Below, in pieces: positions 52,168-60,693 of a stretch of DNA of 64,000 nucleotides. A program made the translations under genes and the position numbers. Below the pieces are notes generated by a model. The model worked only from the letters and a program-made list of their open reading frames with translations. It was not told the origin of the DNA and did not search any database. This stretch comes from Caballeronia sp. GAFFF1 (GTDB lineage: Bacteria; Pseudomonadota; Gammaproteobacteria; Burkholderiales; Burkholderiaceae). Every line of letters starts with the position of its first letter. Position 1 is the stretch's first letter. The DNA lies in the NCBI RefSeq assembly GCF_023630705.1, contig NZ_JALQEM010000038.1:89268-153267 (forward strand), given 5' to 3'.

Positions 52168-53181
52168 TCAGGACTCCTCGTGCGCCCGCAGGCGAGTGTT
52201 TGGTGCCGCCGGGCGCGCGACGGACGTGGCGGGCGCGAGCGTCGATGCCGGCCGCCTCGTCAGCCAGCGCGCGCCGACCAGCAGCCCGCCGACGAGATAG
52301 GCGAGACCGCCCGGCACCCACATGACGAGTCCGCCGAGTTGCTGATCCTGTAGCGGATCGAAGCCGAGCGCGAGCGTGCTTTCGATGCAGGACGGATACC
52401 AGACCTCCGGCGCGAGCGTCAGCAGCGCGCCGAGCGCGCCGGTGTGAACCATCGTCGTGAAAAGCGACAGCATGGCGTGCGCGCTGTGAGGACGCGAGCC
52501 GTCCTGCGAGGCGGGACGAAACACGGTCCACCAGAAGAGGAGCGCGGTGCCGAGAAAGCTCGTGTGTTGTAGCGTATGAATCCCTTCGCTGGCGAGCGCG
52601 GCTTCGAAGAAGCGCGGCGCATGCCAGCACCACAAGGCCGCCGCATGCAGCACCCACGCGACGGCAGGCGTGGTCAGCCATCGCCACGGCGTGTTGACCC
52701 ACGCGCTGCGCGTCGCGGCGCTGATTCCTTGCCGCGCGCGCGGAGGAAACGCCCATAGCCACACCGCGAGCGGCCTGCCGATCACGAGCAACGGCGCGGC
52801 CACGAGCATGAAGATTTCATGCTGAAGCATGTGCGCCGAGAAGAGCGCCTCGCTCAACGTATGCAGCGGCGACACGAGCGCGATGACGAGCGCGATCCAG
52901 CCGGTCACGAACGAGACGAGACGCAGCGCGCGGTCGCGCCGTCCGCGCGCCCCGCGCAGGCGAAGCCGCGCGTAGCCGGCGAGATAGAGCCCGATGCTCA
53001 ACGCGAGACACGCGACGACCCACGGCTCGAACGTCCAGCCGAAGCTCGCCGGGACGCTGCTCGCGCCGGGCGCGACCGCGTGGGCGCACGCGGCATCGGC
53101 GAACGTGATCGCGGCGACGCCCGCCGCGATGCGGATCGACGAGCGAGTCAAGAAGCTAGTCAACAAGCGGAAAGCAGCCAT
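52168..53181 (-). CDS. ctaG: CtaG-like (caa3-type) cytochrome oxidase assembly protein
   Basis: A 337-residue membrane protein of the caa3_CtaG family, with a signal-like start and about seven helices. Family segments are SPLHTLSEALFSAHMLQHEIFMLVAAPLL and FEAALASEGIHTLQHTSFLGTALLFWW, with the paired His residues expected for copper handling, and LGGLVMWVPGGLAYLVGG. It helps build the copper centres of the oxidase. Its start overlaps the end of the preceding small gene by 22 bases. Confidence 0.85.
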   Translation of the reverse strand: MAAFRLLTSFLTRSSIRIAAGVAAITFADAACAHAVAPGASSVPASFGWTFEPWVVACLALSIGLYLAGYARLRLRGARGRRDRALRLVSFVTGWIALVIALVSPLHTLSEALFSAHMLQHEIFMLVAAPLLVIGRPLAVWLWAFPPRARQGISAATRSAWVNTPWRWLTTPAVAWVLHAAALWCWHAPRFFEAALASEGIHTLQHTSFLGTALLFWWTVFRPASQDGSRPHSAHAMLSLFTTMVHTGALGALLTLAPEVWYPSCIESTLALGFDPLQDQQLGGLVMWVPGGLAYLVGGLLVGARWLTRRPASTLAPATSVARPAAPNTRLRAHEES

Positions 53182-53486
53182 TGCGGTAGCGAGATGAAGA
53201 TGATGCCGATCGACGAGAGTGTGCCCACTCCCGTCGCCACGACGGCCATGAAGCCTGCCCGCGAGCGCAGCGCGGGCGCGGACGGGTCGGCCTCTCGCCG
53301 CGCGCTGCGCCAGCGCCCGAAGGCGAGCAGTGTCGAAAGGACGCTTACCGCGAGACTCGCCACGCTGATGCCGTGCAGCAGGAGCATGCTTTGCAAATGG
53401 CACGACGGCTCGACGAGCGCATAATTCAGGCTCAACAAGCCGAGGAGGACGGACGGTGCGAAAAGGAGAGCGGGCCAGGTCAGCAT
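53160..53486 (-). CDS. Small membrane protein in the oxidase operon
   Basis: A 108-residue protein with three hydrophobic helices (LLFAPSVLLGLLSLNYAL, LLLHGISVASLAVSVLSTLLAF, GFMAVVATGVGTLSSIGIIFISL). It is situated like the small subunit/accessory protein of alternative caa3 operons. No enzymatic motif. It lies nine bases after coxC and overlaps ctaG by 22 bases, so it is probably made and assembled with the oxidase. Confidence 0.65.
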   Translation of the reverse strand: MLTWPALLFAPSVLLGLLSLNYALVEPSCHLQSMLLLHGISVASLAVSVLSTLLAFGRWRSARREADPSAPALRSRAGFMAVVATGVGTLSSIGIIFISLPQWLLSAC

Positions 53487-53495
53487 GATCGCGAG

Positions 53496-54140
53496 TCAAA
53501 AGCGGGGTGCCCAGTAAATGACGCCGTAGATCGGCAGCCAGCTTAGTACGACGAAGTACCAGTACACGGCGTTCTCGCTGACATCCACGAACCGCTTGCC
53601 CTCGAACGGCCCGGTGAAAAGCAGCACGGTCAGCACGGCGGTATCGATGAAATCGGTGACGAGGTGCGTCGTGTGCAGGCCGAGCAGCAGCCACACGACC
53701 GAGCCGTACGCATTGGTGTACCAGCTGACGTTGAGCGTGGCGAATTCGAAGCCGCGCAACACCATGAACACGATGGTCGCGATGAGGCATACCGTCATCC
53801 ACAGCTTCGCGCGTCCGCGGTCGAAGCGCTCGGCGGCGCGCTTGGCGAGCTGGTTCGGCAGCATGCTCGCGAGCAGCACCACCGTATTGAGCGTGCCCCA
53901 GCGCAGCTCGGGCGCGGACGCGGCCATCGGCCACGCGGGCGCATGCGTGCGCAGATAGAAGTACATCATCACCGCGATGCCGAAGACCGTGCCTTCGATC
54001 AGCATCAGCCCCGCCGTGCTCCACCACATGACGCTGCGAGAGCCGAACGCGAAGGTCGGGAGCCCGCGCACGTCGAGCTCGGTGGCGTCCGCTTCGTCGG
54101 GGCGCGTCTGCGCGTTCCGAAGGTTGCTGGCGGTACTCAT
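53496..54140 (-). CDS. coxC: Cytochrome c oxidase subunit III
   Basis: A 214-residue subunit III with five membrane helices. Segments seen are LIEGTVFGIAVMMYFYLR, the family HTTHLVTDFIDT-type histidine/aspartate helix and the C-terminal YWYFVVLSWLPIYGVIYWAP. It lacks the first two helices of long subunit III, as usual for caa3-type versions. ATG 54140 overlaps the coxA stop (ATGA). Confidence 0.92.
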   Translation of the reverse strand: MSTASNLRNAQTRPDEADATELDVRGLPTFAFGSRSVMWWSTAGLMLIEGTVFGIAVMMYFYLRTHAPAWPMAASAPELRWGTLNTVVLLASMLPNQLAKRAAERFDRGRAKLWMTVCLIATIVFMVLRGFEFATLNVSWYTNAYGSVVWLLLGLHTTHLVTDFIDTAVLTVLLFTGPFEGKRFVDVSENAVYWYFVVLSWLPIYGVIYWAPRF

Positions 54141-56098
54141 GGGCGCTGCTCCCGTGCGGCTGCGAAGGCATTGCTCGATCGCTTCGGCCAGAACCACGCG
54201 ATCATCGCCACGGCGACCGGCGGCGAGCCCCACACGATGGCCCACGGCGAATAGATCGAGGCGATGAAAAGAATCGTCGTCGCCACTGCGCTGATGAACG
54301 GCCAGATGGAAGGCGACGGAAAGAGCGGCCGATGGTCCGGCTTCGCATCGAGCACGCTCGTCATGAGCACTTCGCGCGCATCGGCCGCCAGTCCGCCGAC
54401 GAAGCGTGGCTCGCCCGCCGGTTCCCACAGCGGATCGCGCCCGTGCACGACCGGGATCGCATCGAAGTTATGCGGCGGCGGCGGCGACGGCACGCTCCAT
54501 TCGAGCGTGCCCGCGCCCCACGGATCGGCAGGCGCGGGTTGTGTGCTTCGCAGCGTCAGCACGACATTGACGATGAAAAGCAGCACGCTCACCGCGATGA
54601 TCCATGCGCCGATAGTCGACACGAGGTTCATGCCGTCCCAGCCGAGCCCGTGCGGATACGTCCAGACGCGGCGCGGCATGCCATGCAGACCGAGCAGATG
54701 CATCGGAAAGAAGGCGACATTGAAGCCGATGAAGAAGAGCCAGAACTGCCAGCGTCCGAGCCGCTCCGACAGCAGGCGGCCGGCGAACTTCGGAAACCAG
54801 TAGAAGAACGCGCCGAACAGCGGAAACACGGCGCCGCCCAGCAGCACGTAGTGCAGATGCGCCACGACGAAGTACGTGTCGTGCACCTGGAGGTCGAGCG
54901 GAACGGAGGCGACCATGATGCCGGTCATCCCGCCCATCACGAGAATGAAGAAGAACGCGAGCACGAAGAGCAGCGGCGTGCGCAAATTCAGGCGGCCGGT
55001 CCAGAGCGTGCCGATCCAGCAAAAGATCTGAATCGCCGATGGAATCGCGATGGTGAGACTCGCTGCCGTGAAGAAACTCTTGCCGAGCTCGGGCAGATTG
55101 GTCGCGAACATGTGATGCACCCACAGCCCGAACGCGAGAAACGCGGTGGCGATGAGCGCGAGCACCATCGCGGGATAGCCGAACACCGGGCGGCGCGCGA
55201 AGGTCGGAATGATCGACGAGATGAAGCCTAACGGCGGGATGAAGACGAGGTAGACCTCCGGGTGACCGAAGAACCAGAAGAGATGCTGCCAGAGCAGCAC
55301 GTCGCCGCCCTTTGCCGGGTTATAGAAATGCGTGCCGACCAGCCGGTCGAGAATGAGCGCGGTGCTGCACAGCATGACCGAAGGCATCGCGAAGATCACC
55401 ATGAACTGCGTGACCAGCGTGGCCCACACGAACAGCGGCATGCGGTTGAGCGACATGCCGGGCGCGCGCATCTTGAAGATGGTGCTGATAAGGATGACCG
55501 CTTCGATCAGGCCGGAGAGTTCGGTGAATGTGATCATCTGCGCCCAGATGTCCGAGCCCTTGCCCGGCGAATAGTCGGGACCCGCGAGCGGCACGTAGCT
55601 GAACCAGCCGGCGGCCGGCGCGCTGTTCACCGCCAGCGAGGCGAACAGCAGGATGCCGCCGAAGAGAAAGACCCAGTACGCGTACGCGTTCATGCGCGGA
55701 AACGCGACGCTTCGCGCGCCGATCATGAGCGGCACGAGATACGCCGCGACGGCCTGCATCACCGGCACGGCGAAGAGAAACATCATCGTCGTGCCGTGCA
55801 TCGTGAAGAGTTCGTTGTACAGGTTCGGGCCGATCAGCCGCAGATCCGGCCGCGCGAGCTGCATGCGCATGGCGAGCGCGAGCAGGCCCGCGAGCACGAA
55901 GAAGGCGAACGTCGTCACGATGAAGCGGCGCGCCACCGTCTTGTGATTGATCGCCGACAGCGCGCCGATGAATCCGGGCGGATCGCTCCACGTCGCGGCA
56001 AGCGTTTCGCGCACGGCGGGCGAGGCGTGCGGACCGTCGACGGGACGGGAGCCGTTGTCATCGGCCGGGCCGAAGCGGGAAGAAGCGGGCGCGCTCAT
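54137..56098 (-). CDS. coxA: Cytochrome c oxidase subunit I
   Basis: Catalytic heme-copper subunit of 653 residues with about thirteen helices. The CuB/active-site signature FGHPEVYLVFIPP has the CuB His, the proton-channel Glu and the cross-linked Tyr, and WVHHMFATNLP carries the other CuB His pair; this is an A-type oxidase. The ATG (56098) overlaps the coxB stop (ATGA). The N-terminal ~25 residues are hydrophilic. Confidence 0.95.
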   Translation of the reverse strand: MSAPASSRFGPADDNGSRPVDGPHASPAVRETLAATWSDPPGFIGALSAINHKTVARRFIVTTFAFFVLAGLLALAMRMQLARPDLRLIGPNLYNELFTMHGTTMMFLFAVPVMQAVAAYLVPLMIGARSVAFPRMNAYAYWVFLFGGILLFASLAVNSAPAAGWFSYVPLAGPDYSPGKGSDIWAQMITFTELSGLIEAVILISTIFKMRAPGMSLNRMPLFVWATLVTQFMVIFAMPSVMLCSTALILDRLVGTHFYNPAKGGDVLLWQHLFWFFGHPEVYLVFIPPLGFISSIIPTFARRPVFGYPAMVLALIATAFLAFGLWVHHMFATNLPELGKSFFTAASLTIAIPSAIQIFCWIGTLWTGRLNLRTPLLFVLAFFFILVMGGMTGIMVASVPLDLQVHDTYFVVAHLHYVLLGGAVFPLFGAFFYWFPKFAGRLLSERLGRWQFWLFFIGFNVAFFPMHLLGLHGMPRRVWTYPHGLGWDGMNLVSTIGAWIIAVSVLLFIVNVVLTLRSTQPAPADPWGAGTLEWSVPSPPPPHNFDAIPVVHGRDPLWEPAGEPRFVGGLAADAREVLMTSVLDAKPDHRPLFPSPSIWPFISAVATTILFIASIYSPWAIVWGSPPVAVAMIAWFWPKRSSNAFAAAREQRP

Positions 56099-57051
56099 TT
56101 GAGAGTTCCGAGCCAGACGACGAGGGCCTGGAGATCGCCAGGGGCGAGTTGCGTCGCCGGCATCATGACGCCGGGCTTGAGGGCGGGCGGATTGGTGATC
56201 CACGCCGCGAGGTTGTGCGCGTTGTTGACGAAGGTGCCGGCCGCAATCGTCTGCCGGCTCGCCAGATGCGTGAGGTCCGGACCTACCGAGCCGTTGGCCG
56301 GCGTGCCGCGCACGGTATGGCAACGGGCGCAGTCGCCGTTCAGAAAGACGTCGCGTCCGTGCATCGCGAGGGCGTCGCTCGACGTGCTCGCCGACTGCCG
56401 TTGTTGCGCGGCCCACGCTGCATATTGCTCGGGCGGGTCGGCTACGACCGAGAACGCCATCATCGCGTGCTCGTAGCCGCAGAATTCCGCACACTGCCCG
56501 CGATACGTCCCTGCGCGGTCGGCGCGAAACGTGATGGTCGAGTCCTGGCCGGGAATCATGTCCTTCTTGCCATGTAAATTAGGCACCCAGAATGTATGTA
56601 TAACGTCCGCGGCCTTCAACGACACGATCACCGGCCGGCCGACCGGCACATGAAGCTCGTTTGCCACCGCGAACCCGTCGCCGCCGCCTTCGGGCGCATA
56701 GCGCGCCTGCCACCACCATTGATAGCCGGTCATTTCCACATGCAGCGCGTTGTCGACCGGAAGCCGCGACAAGGCGCGATCGGTGACGACATCGGCGATC
56801 AGCAGGCTGACGAGCCCCAGCGCCGACAAGACGGTCCCCACGATCACGAACCGGTGAATGCCGCGCTCCGGCCGCTCGCGCTTGCTCATGTCGGCGGGCG
56901 TCGCCTGATTGCCGCGCGGCGCGCGCAGGAGCGCGAACATGCACGCGAGGAGCACGCAGGCGAACACCACGCAGCAGACAGTCAGCGTGAGGTGCCAAAG
57001 CTCCAGGACGTGACTTGCCTGGATGCCTGCCGGACTAAGGGCGCTCTGCAT
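56095..57051 (-). CDS. coxB: Cytochrome c oxidase subunit II with fused cytochrome c (caa3 type)
   Basis: A 318-residue protein with two membrane helices, then the CuA domain. Ligands are in IHTFWVPNLHGK, GQCAEFCGYEHAMM (C-x3-C, His, Met) and EMTGYQWWWQA precedes. A C-terminal cytochrome c domain (CARCH, axial Met in PGVMMPAT) makes it caa3-type, so no separate small cytochrome is strictly needed. First gene of a six-gene leftward operon coxB-coxA-coxC-small protein-ctaG-cytochrome c, with four-base overlaps at the first two junctions. Confidence 0.94.
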   Translation of the reverse strand: MQSALSPAGIQASHVLELWHLTLTVCCVVFACVLLACMFALLRAPRGNQATPADMSKRERPERGIHRFVIVGTVLSALGLVSLLIADVVTDRALSRLPVDNALHVEMTGYQWWWQARYAPEGGGDGFAVANELHVPVGRPVIVSLKAADVIHTFWVPNLHGKKDMIPGQDSTITFRADRAGTYRGQCAEFCGYEHAMMAFSVVADPPEQYAAWAAQQRQSASTSSDALAMHGRDVFLNGDCARCHTVRGTPANGSVGPDLTHLASRQTIAAGTFVNNAHNLAAWITNPPALKPGVMMPATQLAPGDLQALVVWLGTLK

Positions 57052-57216
57052 GGCCGTTTCTTTGATTGTTCGACGTTATGGTTTTCATACGGCTCGGGAC
57101 GTGTTCGCCGGGTTAAGCAATAGACATTCCATGGACGGACCGCTGCTCTTTGGTGCAGCGATTGCTTTGCACTTGCCTGCAAGGTCATTGGCAGCGAGAA
57201 CAAGGAGACAGTAAAC

Positions 57217-57717
57217 ATGGACGTACCACGACAAGTCGTTTCTTTCCTCACCTCGCGTGGCCTGGTGCTTGCGACAGCCGAATCGTGCACGGCGGGTTAC
57301 ATCGCGTCGCTCATCTCGTCCGTGCCGGGCAGCGGCAGCTGCCTCGACGTGGGCTTCGTCACGTATTCGCCTTCGGGCAAGACCGGCTTTCTCGGCGTGC
57401 GCGAGGAGACGATGAAGCAATACGGCCTCACGAGCGAGGAAGTGGCGCGCGAGATGTCGGAAGGCGCGCTGAAGCAGGAAGGCTGCTCCGCGACCGTCTC
57501 GGTTTCGAATACGGGGGTGGCCGATGCCCCACCCGGCGACGGTCCCGAGGCGGGCACGCAATGCTTTGCATGGTCGTACAAGCTGCGCGACGGCCAGATG
57601 GTCACGTTCAGCGAGACGAAGGTCTTCGATGGCGAACGCAACGAAGTGCGGCGCGCGGCGGCGCTCTACGCCATCTCGCGCCTGGAGCATTACTTCGACC
57701 GTCTGCCGAGACATTGA
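57217..57717 (+). CDS. pncC: CinA C-terminal-family protein (NMN deamidase type)
   Basis: A 166-residue stand-alone CinA C-terminal domain. In E. coli this family (PncC) converts nicotinamide mononucleotide to nicotinate mononucleotide. The signature AESCTAGYIASLISSVPGS and the segment GFVTYSPSGKTGFLGV are intact, followed by SVSNTGVADAP. The ATG has AAGGAGAC upstream. nadE lies 22 bases downstream, which supports an NAD-recycling function. Confidence 0.85.
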   Translation: MDVPRQVVSFLTSRGLVLATAESCTAGYIASLISSVPGSGSCLDVGFVTYSPSGKTGFLGVREETMKQYGLTSEEVAREMSEGALKQEGCSATVSVSNTGVADAPPGDGPEAGTQCFAWSYKLRDGQMVTFSETKVFDGERNEVRRAAALYAISRLEHYFDRLPRH

Positions 57718-57739
57718 TCAATACCGTTGGGGGACGAAC

Positions 57740-58585
57740 ATGGATCAGAGCCAAAGCGAATGGCGGCAGTGGCAGCAGCAGATCGCTCAGGAACTCGGTG
57801 TCAGCCAGGACTTCGATGCCGACGCCGAGCGTGAGCGGCGCGTCGCCTTCTTGTCCGACTATCTGACGTCGCAGGGACTGCGAACTTACGTGCTCGGGAT
57901 CAGCGGGGGCGTGGATTCGTCCACGGCCGGGCGTCTCGCGCAGCTTGCCGTCGAGCGGCTGCGCGCGCGCCGCTACGAGGCGCATTTCGTCGCGGTGCGG
58001 CTGCCGTACGGTTCGCAGCGTGACGAAGACGACGCGCAGGCCGCGCTCGAATTCGTGCGTCCGGACGAGACCCTGACGGTCAACGTCAAGGGACCGTCGG
58101 ACGAAATGATCGCGGCGCTCAAGCAAGGCGGCGCGCAATACACCGACGATTTCCAGGAAGACTTCGTTCTCGGCAATATCAAGGCGCGCGAGCGGATGAT
58201 CGCGCAGTACGCGATTGCCGGCGCGCGGCGCGGCGTGGTGATCGGCACCGACCACGCGGCGGAATCGCTGATGGGCTTCTTCACGAAGTACGGCGATGGC
58301 GGCGCGGACATTCTGCCGCTCTCCGGACTCACGAAACGCCGCGTGCGCGCGCTCGCGCGTTCGATGGGCGCGGATGATCGCCTCGTCATGAAAGTGCCGA
58401 CGGCGGACCTCGAAACGCTCACGCCGCAGAAACCCGATGAAGACAGCTACGGCATCAGCTACGAGAACATCGACGATTTTTTGGAGGGCAAGGACGTGAG
58501 CGAAGACGTGCTCACGACCATACGCCGTTTTTACATGGCGACGCGCCACAAGCGCGCGCTGCCGCTCGAAGTGCCGCGCGCCTGA
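57740..58585 (+). CDS. nadE: Ammonia-dependent NAD synthetase
   Basis: Makes NAD from deamido-NAD, ATP and ammonia. The 281-residue product has the PP-loop SGGVDSSTAGRLAQLA, the VRLPYG segment, the acceptor region VIGTDHAAESLMGFFTKYGDG and the C-terminal TRHKR. It lacks the glutaminase domain of long NadE enzymes. With pncC just upstream it forms a two-step route from NMN toward NAD. Confidence 0.94.
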   Translation: MDQSQSEWRQWQQQIAQELGVSQDFDADAERERRVAFLSDYLTSQGLRTYVLGISGGVDSSTAGRLAQLAVERLRARRYEAHFVAVRLPYGSQRDEDDAQAALEFVRPDETLTVNVKGPSDEMIAALKQGGAQYTDDFQEDFVLGNIKARERMIAQYAIAGARRGVVIGTDHAAESLMGFFTKYGDGGADILPLSGLTKRRVRALARSMGADDRLVMKVPTADLETLTPQKPDEDSYGISYENIDDFLEGKDVSEDVLTTIRRFYMATRHKRALPLEVPRA

Positions 58586-58669
58586 GACTGGAATGGCGAT
58601 TGCGCGATAGACATGCGCGGCTGGCCCACCGGCCGGTGCGAACCCACTCACCCTGAAACGGAGGCATCG

Positions 58670-59167
58670 ATGGCATCGAAGACTATGCAGGACTTGTTCA
58701 TTCACGCACTGTCCGACGTTTATAGCGCAGAGAAACAACTGACGAAGGCGCTGCCGAAGCTGGCACGCGCGAGCACCAACGAGCAGCTGAAGCAGGCATT
58801 CCAGCAGCATCTGGAAGAAACCAACGGTCAGATCGAACGGATCGACAAGGTGGTCGAACTGTGCGGCGTCAAGCTCAAGCGCATCAAGTGCGTGGCGATG
58901 GAAGGGCTGGTCGAGGAAGGGCAGGAGCAGATCGAAGACTTTGAACAAGGCCCGATTCGCGATGCCGCGCTGATCGCAGCAGCGCAGAAGGTGGAACACT
59001 ACGAGATCGCGACGTACGGCACGCTCGCGACGCTGGCGAAGCAGCTCGGCCAGGAAGAAGCGATGAACCTGCTGCTCGAGACCTTGCAAGAAGAGAAGTC
59101 CACCGACGAAAAGCTCACGCAACTCGCGAAGACGCAGATGGCCGAGGAAGTAAAGGCGGCTGGCTGA
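58670..59167 (+). CDS. DUF892/YciE-type ferritin-like protein
   Basis: A 165-residue four-helix protein of the YciE/DUF892 family. Signature segments are LFIHALSDVYSAEKQL, HLEETNGQIERIDKV and AAAQKVEHYEIATYGTLATLAK, providing Glu/His residues for a di-metal site. These proteins are induced by general, osmotic or desiccation stress in many Proteobacteria. The ATG at 58670 has GGAG upstream. A strong intrinsic terminator follows the gene. Confidence 0.9.
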   Translation: MASKTMQDLFIHALSDVYSAEKQLTKALPKLARASTNEQLKQAFQQHLEETNGQIERIDKVVELCGVKLKRIKCVAMEGLVEEGQEQIEDFEQGPIRDAALIAAAQKVEHYEIATYGTLATLAKQLGQEEAMNLLLETLQEEKSTDEKLTQLAKTQMAEEVKAAG

Positions 59168-59207
59168 CGAGTCCCCCACACTCGTCGTCGCTACCTGAGC
59201 AGGAACG

Positions 59208-59238
59208 AGCGCGCCGCATCCCCCGGCGCGCTTTTTTT
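59208..59238 (+). terminator. Rho-independent terminator after the DUF892 gene
   Basis: GCGCGCCG at 59209-59216 pairs with CGGCGCGC at 59224-59231 around a seven-base loop and is followed by seven T residues (59232-59238). This is the clearest intrinsic terminator in the window. Confidence 0.88.
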
Positions 59239-59289
59239 ATCTTTCAAGCGCGCGCGCCCGACCGACGCGCGGCTTGTGCCCGTGCCGGT

Positions 59290-59880
59290 TTACGCGTACT
59301 CCCTCGTCCGGCGCGAGGGCGAGGGCCGCATCATTTGCGCGACGGCAAGCGCGCCGAGCGATATCAGTGCGAGCGAAGCCAGCGGGAACGTGCCGACCGT
59401 GTTCACCGCAATCGAAGCGGGACGCTTCTGTCCGACCAACTGCATCCTGCGCTTCGTCATCTGCTGCCCGAGTTCCGACAATCGCGAAGCCAGCGCGCGC
59501 TCGGCCGTCGGCAACAGCACGGTCTCTTCGTCCGCCACGTGGTGAATGACTTCGCGCATCAACTGCATGAAGCGGGCATCGTAGGACGCGTCGTCCGGAC
59601 CCATCGCGCGCAGCTTGGCAATGTCCTCGCGCATCTTGTCGTGCTCGGGCTTGCTCTTCTCCAGCGTGTCGTCGCCCGGGATTGCTTCGCCGAGCGCGGG
59701 ATAGAAGATCTCTTCTTCGAGTTGCGCATGAATCTCGAGCGCCGTGCAGGCCAGCTCGACGATGGCGCGTTTGCGCCACCACGGACTGTCGGCATGGTAA
59801 CGATGGAACGCCGCCATGACGTGTGTGTGATCCATGCGGATCATCGTCGTGATGGAGGGCGAGCAGGATGACATGTCCAC
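59290..59880 (-). CDS. Hemerythrin-like (HHE) domain membrane protein
   Basis: A 196-residue protein. Residues ~15-140 are an HHE cation-binding domain with iron ligands in RMDHTHVMAAFHRYH, HAQLEEEIFYPAL, EHDKM and HHVADEETVLLP. A C-terminal hydrophobic helix (FPLASLALISLGALAVAQMM) should anchor it in the inner membrane. Possible roles are oxygen, NO or iron sensing/handling; the sequence does not decide. The start GTG at 59880 has AAGGAG directly upstream; ATG 59874 is an alternative. Confidence 0.85.
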   Translation of the reverse strand: MDMSSCSPSITTMIRMDHTHVMAAFHRYHADSPWWRKRAIVELACTALEIHAQLEEEIFYPALGEAIPGDDTLEKSKPEHDKMREDIAKLRAMGPDDASYDARFMQLMREVIHHVADEETVLLPTAERALASRLSELGQQMTKRRMQLVGQKRPASIAVNTVGTFPLASLALISLGALAVAQMMRPSPSRRTREYA

Positions 59881-59943
59881 GATGACTCCTTCGCGTATTC
59901 GCGCGTGCTTCGATGGTGGGGAAAGTTGTCTTGCCGGCGGGCG

Positions 59944-60540
59944 TCAGGCGCCTTTGGCCTTTTTGTATTGCGCGTGCGTGTACGGCAGCATCTCGTCGGG
60001 CGCGCGCATGTCGCGCGGCGTTTCGAAGTCGCGCAGCGCCGTGCCTCGCATCGCTTCGGGCGAGCGCGAAAAGCCGCTGCGGTTGCGATACATCGAGGCG
60101 AACCGCTGCCCTCGCAGCTGCGCTTCGCGACGCTCGTCTTCGGCGTGCGAGGAGAGCGCCGTGGCCGAATGAATGTCGAGCGCGGTGACGCCCGCCACGT
60201 TCAACAGCGCGGTCAGCGCGCGCGGGCTCGTTCTGTCCGACGCCGTGACGAGCGTCGCGAGGTCGAGCGCGTCGCCGCCGACGCGCGCCCACAGATACGG
60301 CGTGGGATCGCGCGAGACGAGAATGCCGATGCCGCATGCGATTTCGCGCAGGCCATAGAGGCGCATCAGCGTCGAGCCGGTGCGCACGCCGGCCGCGCGC
60401 GCGACGGAATTCGGCGCGAGCAGCTGGGCGGCGCCGAGCGCCAGGCTGTACCAGCCGAGACCGCGCGCGACAGCGGCGGGTTTGCTTCGTCGCGAGACGT
60501 CGTTGGCGGGAGACTTCGGAAAGGGGAAGGGGTCACTCAT
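59944..60540 (-). CDS. Conserved membrane-associated protein of unknown function
   Basis: A 198-residue product with three weak hydrophobic helices in residues ~22-130 (LGWYSLALGAAQLLAP, LREIACGIGILVSRDP, LTALLNVAGVTALDIH) and a hydrophilic Arg-rich tail. The helical part resembles the DUF4267-like region that in other proteobacteria is fused to SRPBCC (cyclase/dehydrase) domains; no such domain is present here. A good ribosome site (AGAGG) precedes ATG 60540. It is divergent from the MmgE/PrpD gene and follows the same strand as the HHE gene, so the two may share a transcript. Confidence 0.65.
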   Translation of the reverse strand: MSDPFPFPKSPANDVSRRSKPAAVARGLGWYSLALGAAQLLAPNSVARAAGVRTGSTLMRLYGLREIACGIGILVSRDPTPYLWARVGGDALDLATLVTASDRTSPRALTALLNVAGVTALDIHSATALSSHAEDERREAQLRGQRFASMYRNRSGFSRSPEAMRGTALRDFETPRDMRAPDEMLPYTHAQYKKAKGA

Positions 60541-60693
60541 GATTTACCTCTTCTGAGGAAGCGGTGGAAGGTGCGACGCTCGGGCGCGCGCGGCGCCTGA
60601 GCGTGAACCTTCAAGCAAACCGCATTCCGCCGTGACGAGTGGTACGTGCAATGCTCGAACGCAGCCATTGCCAAGAGGAATAGGGGAACCGTC

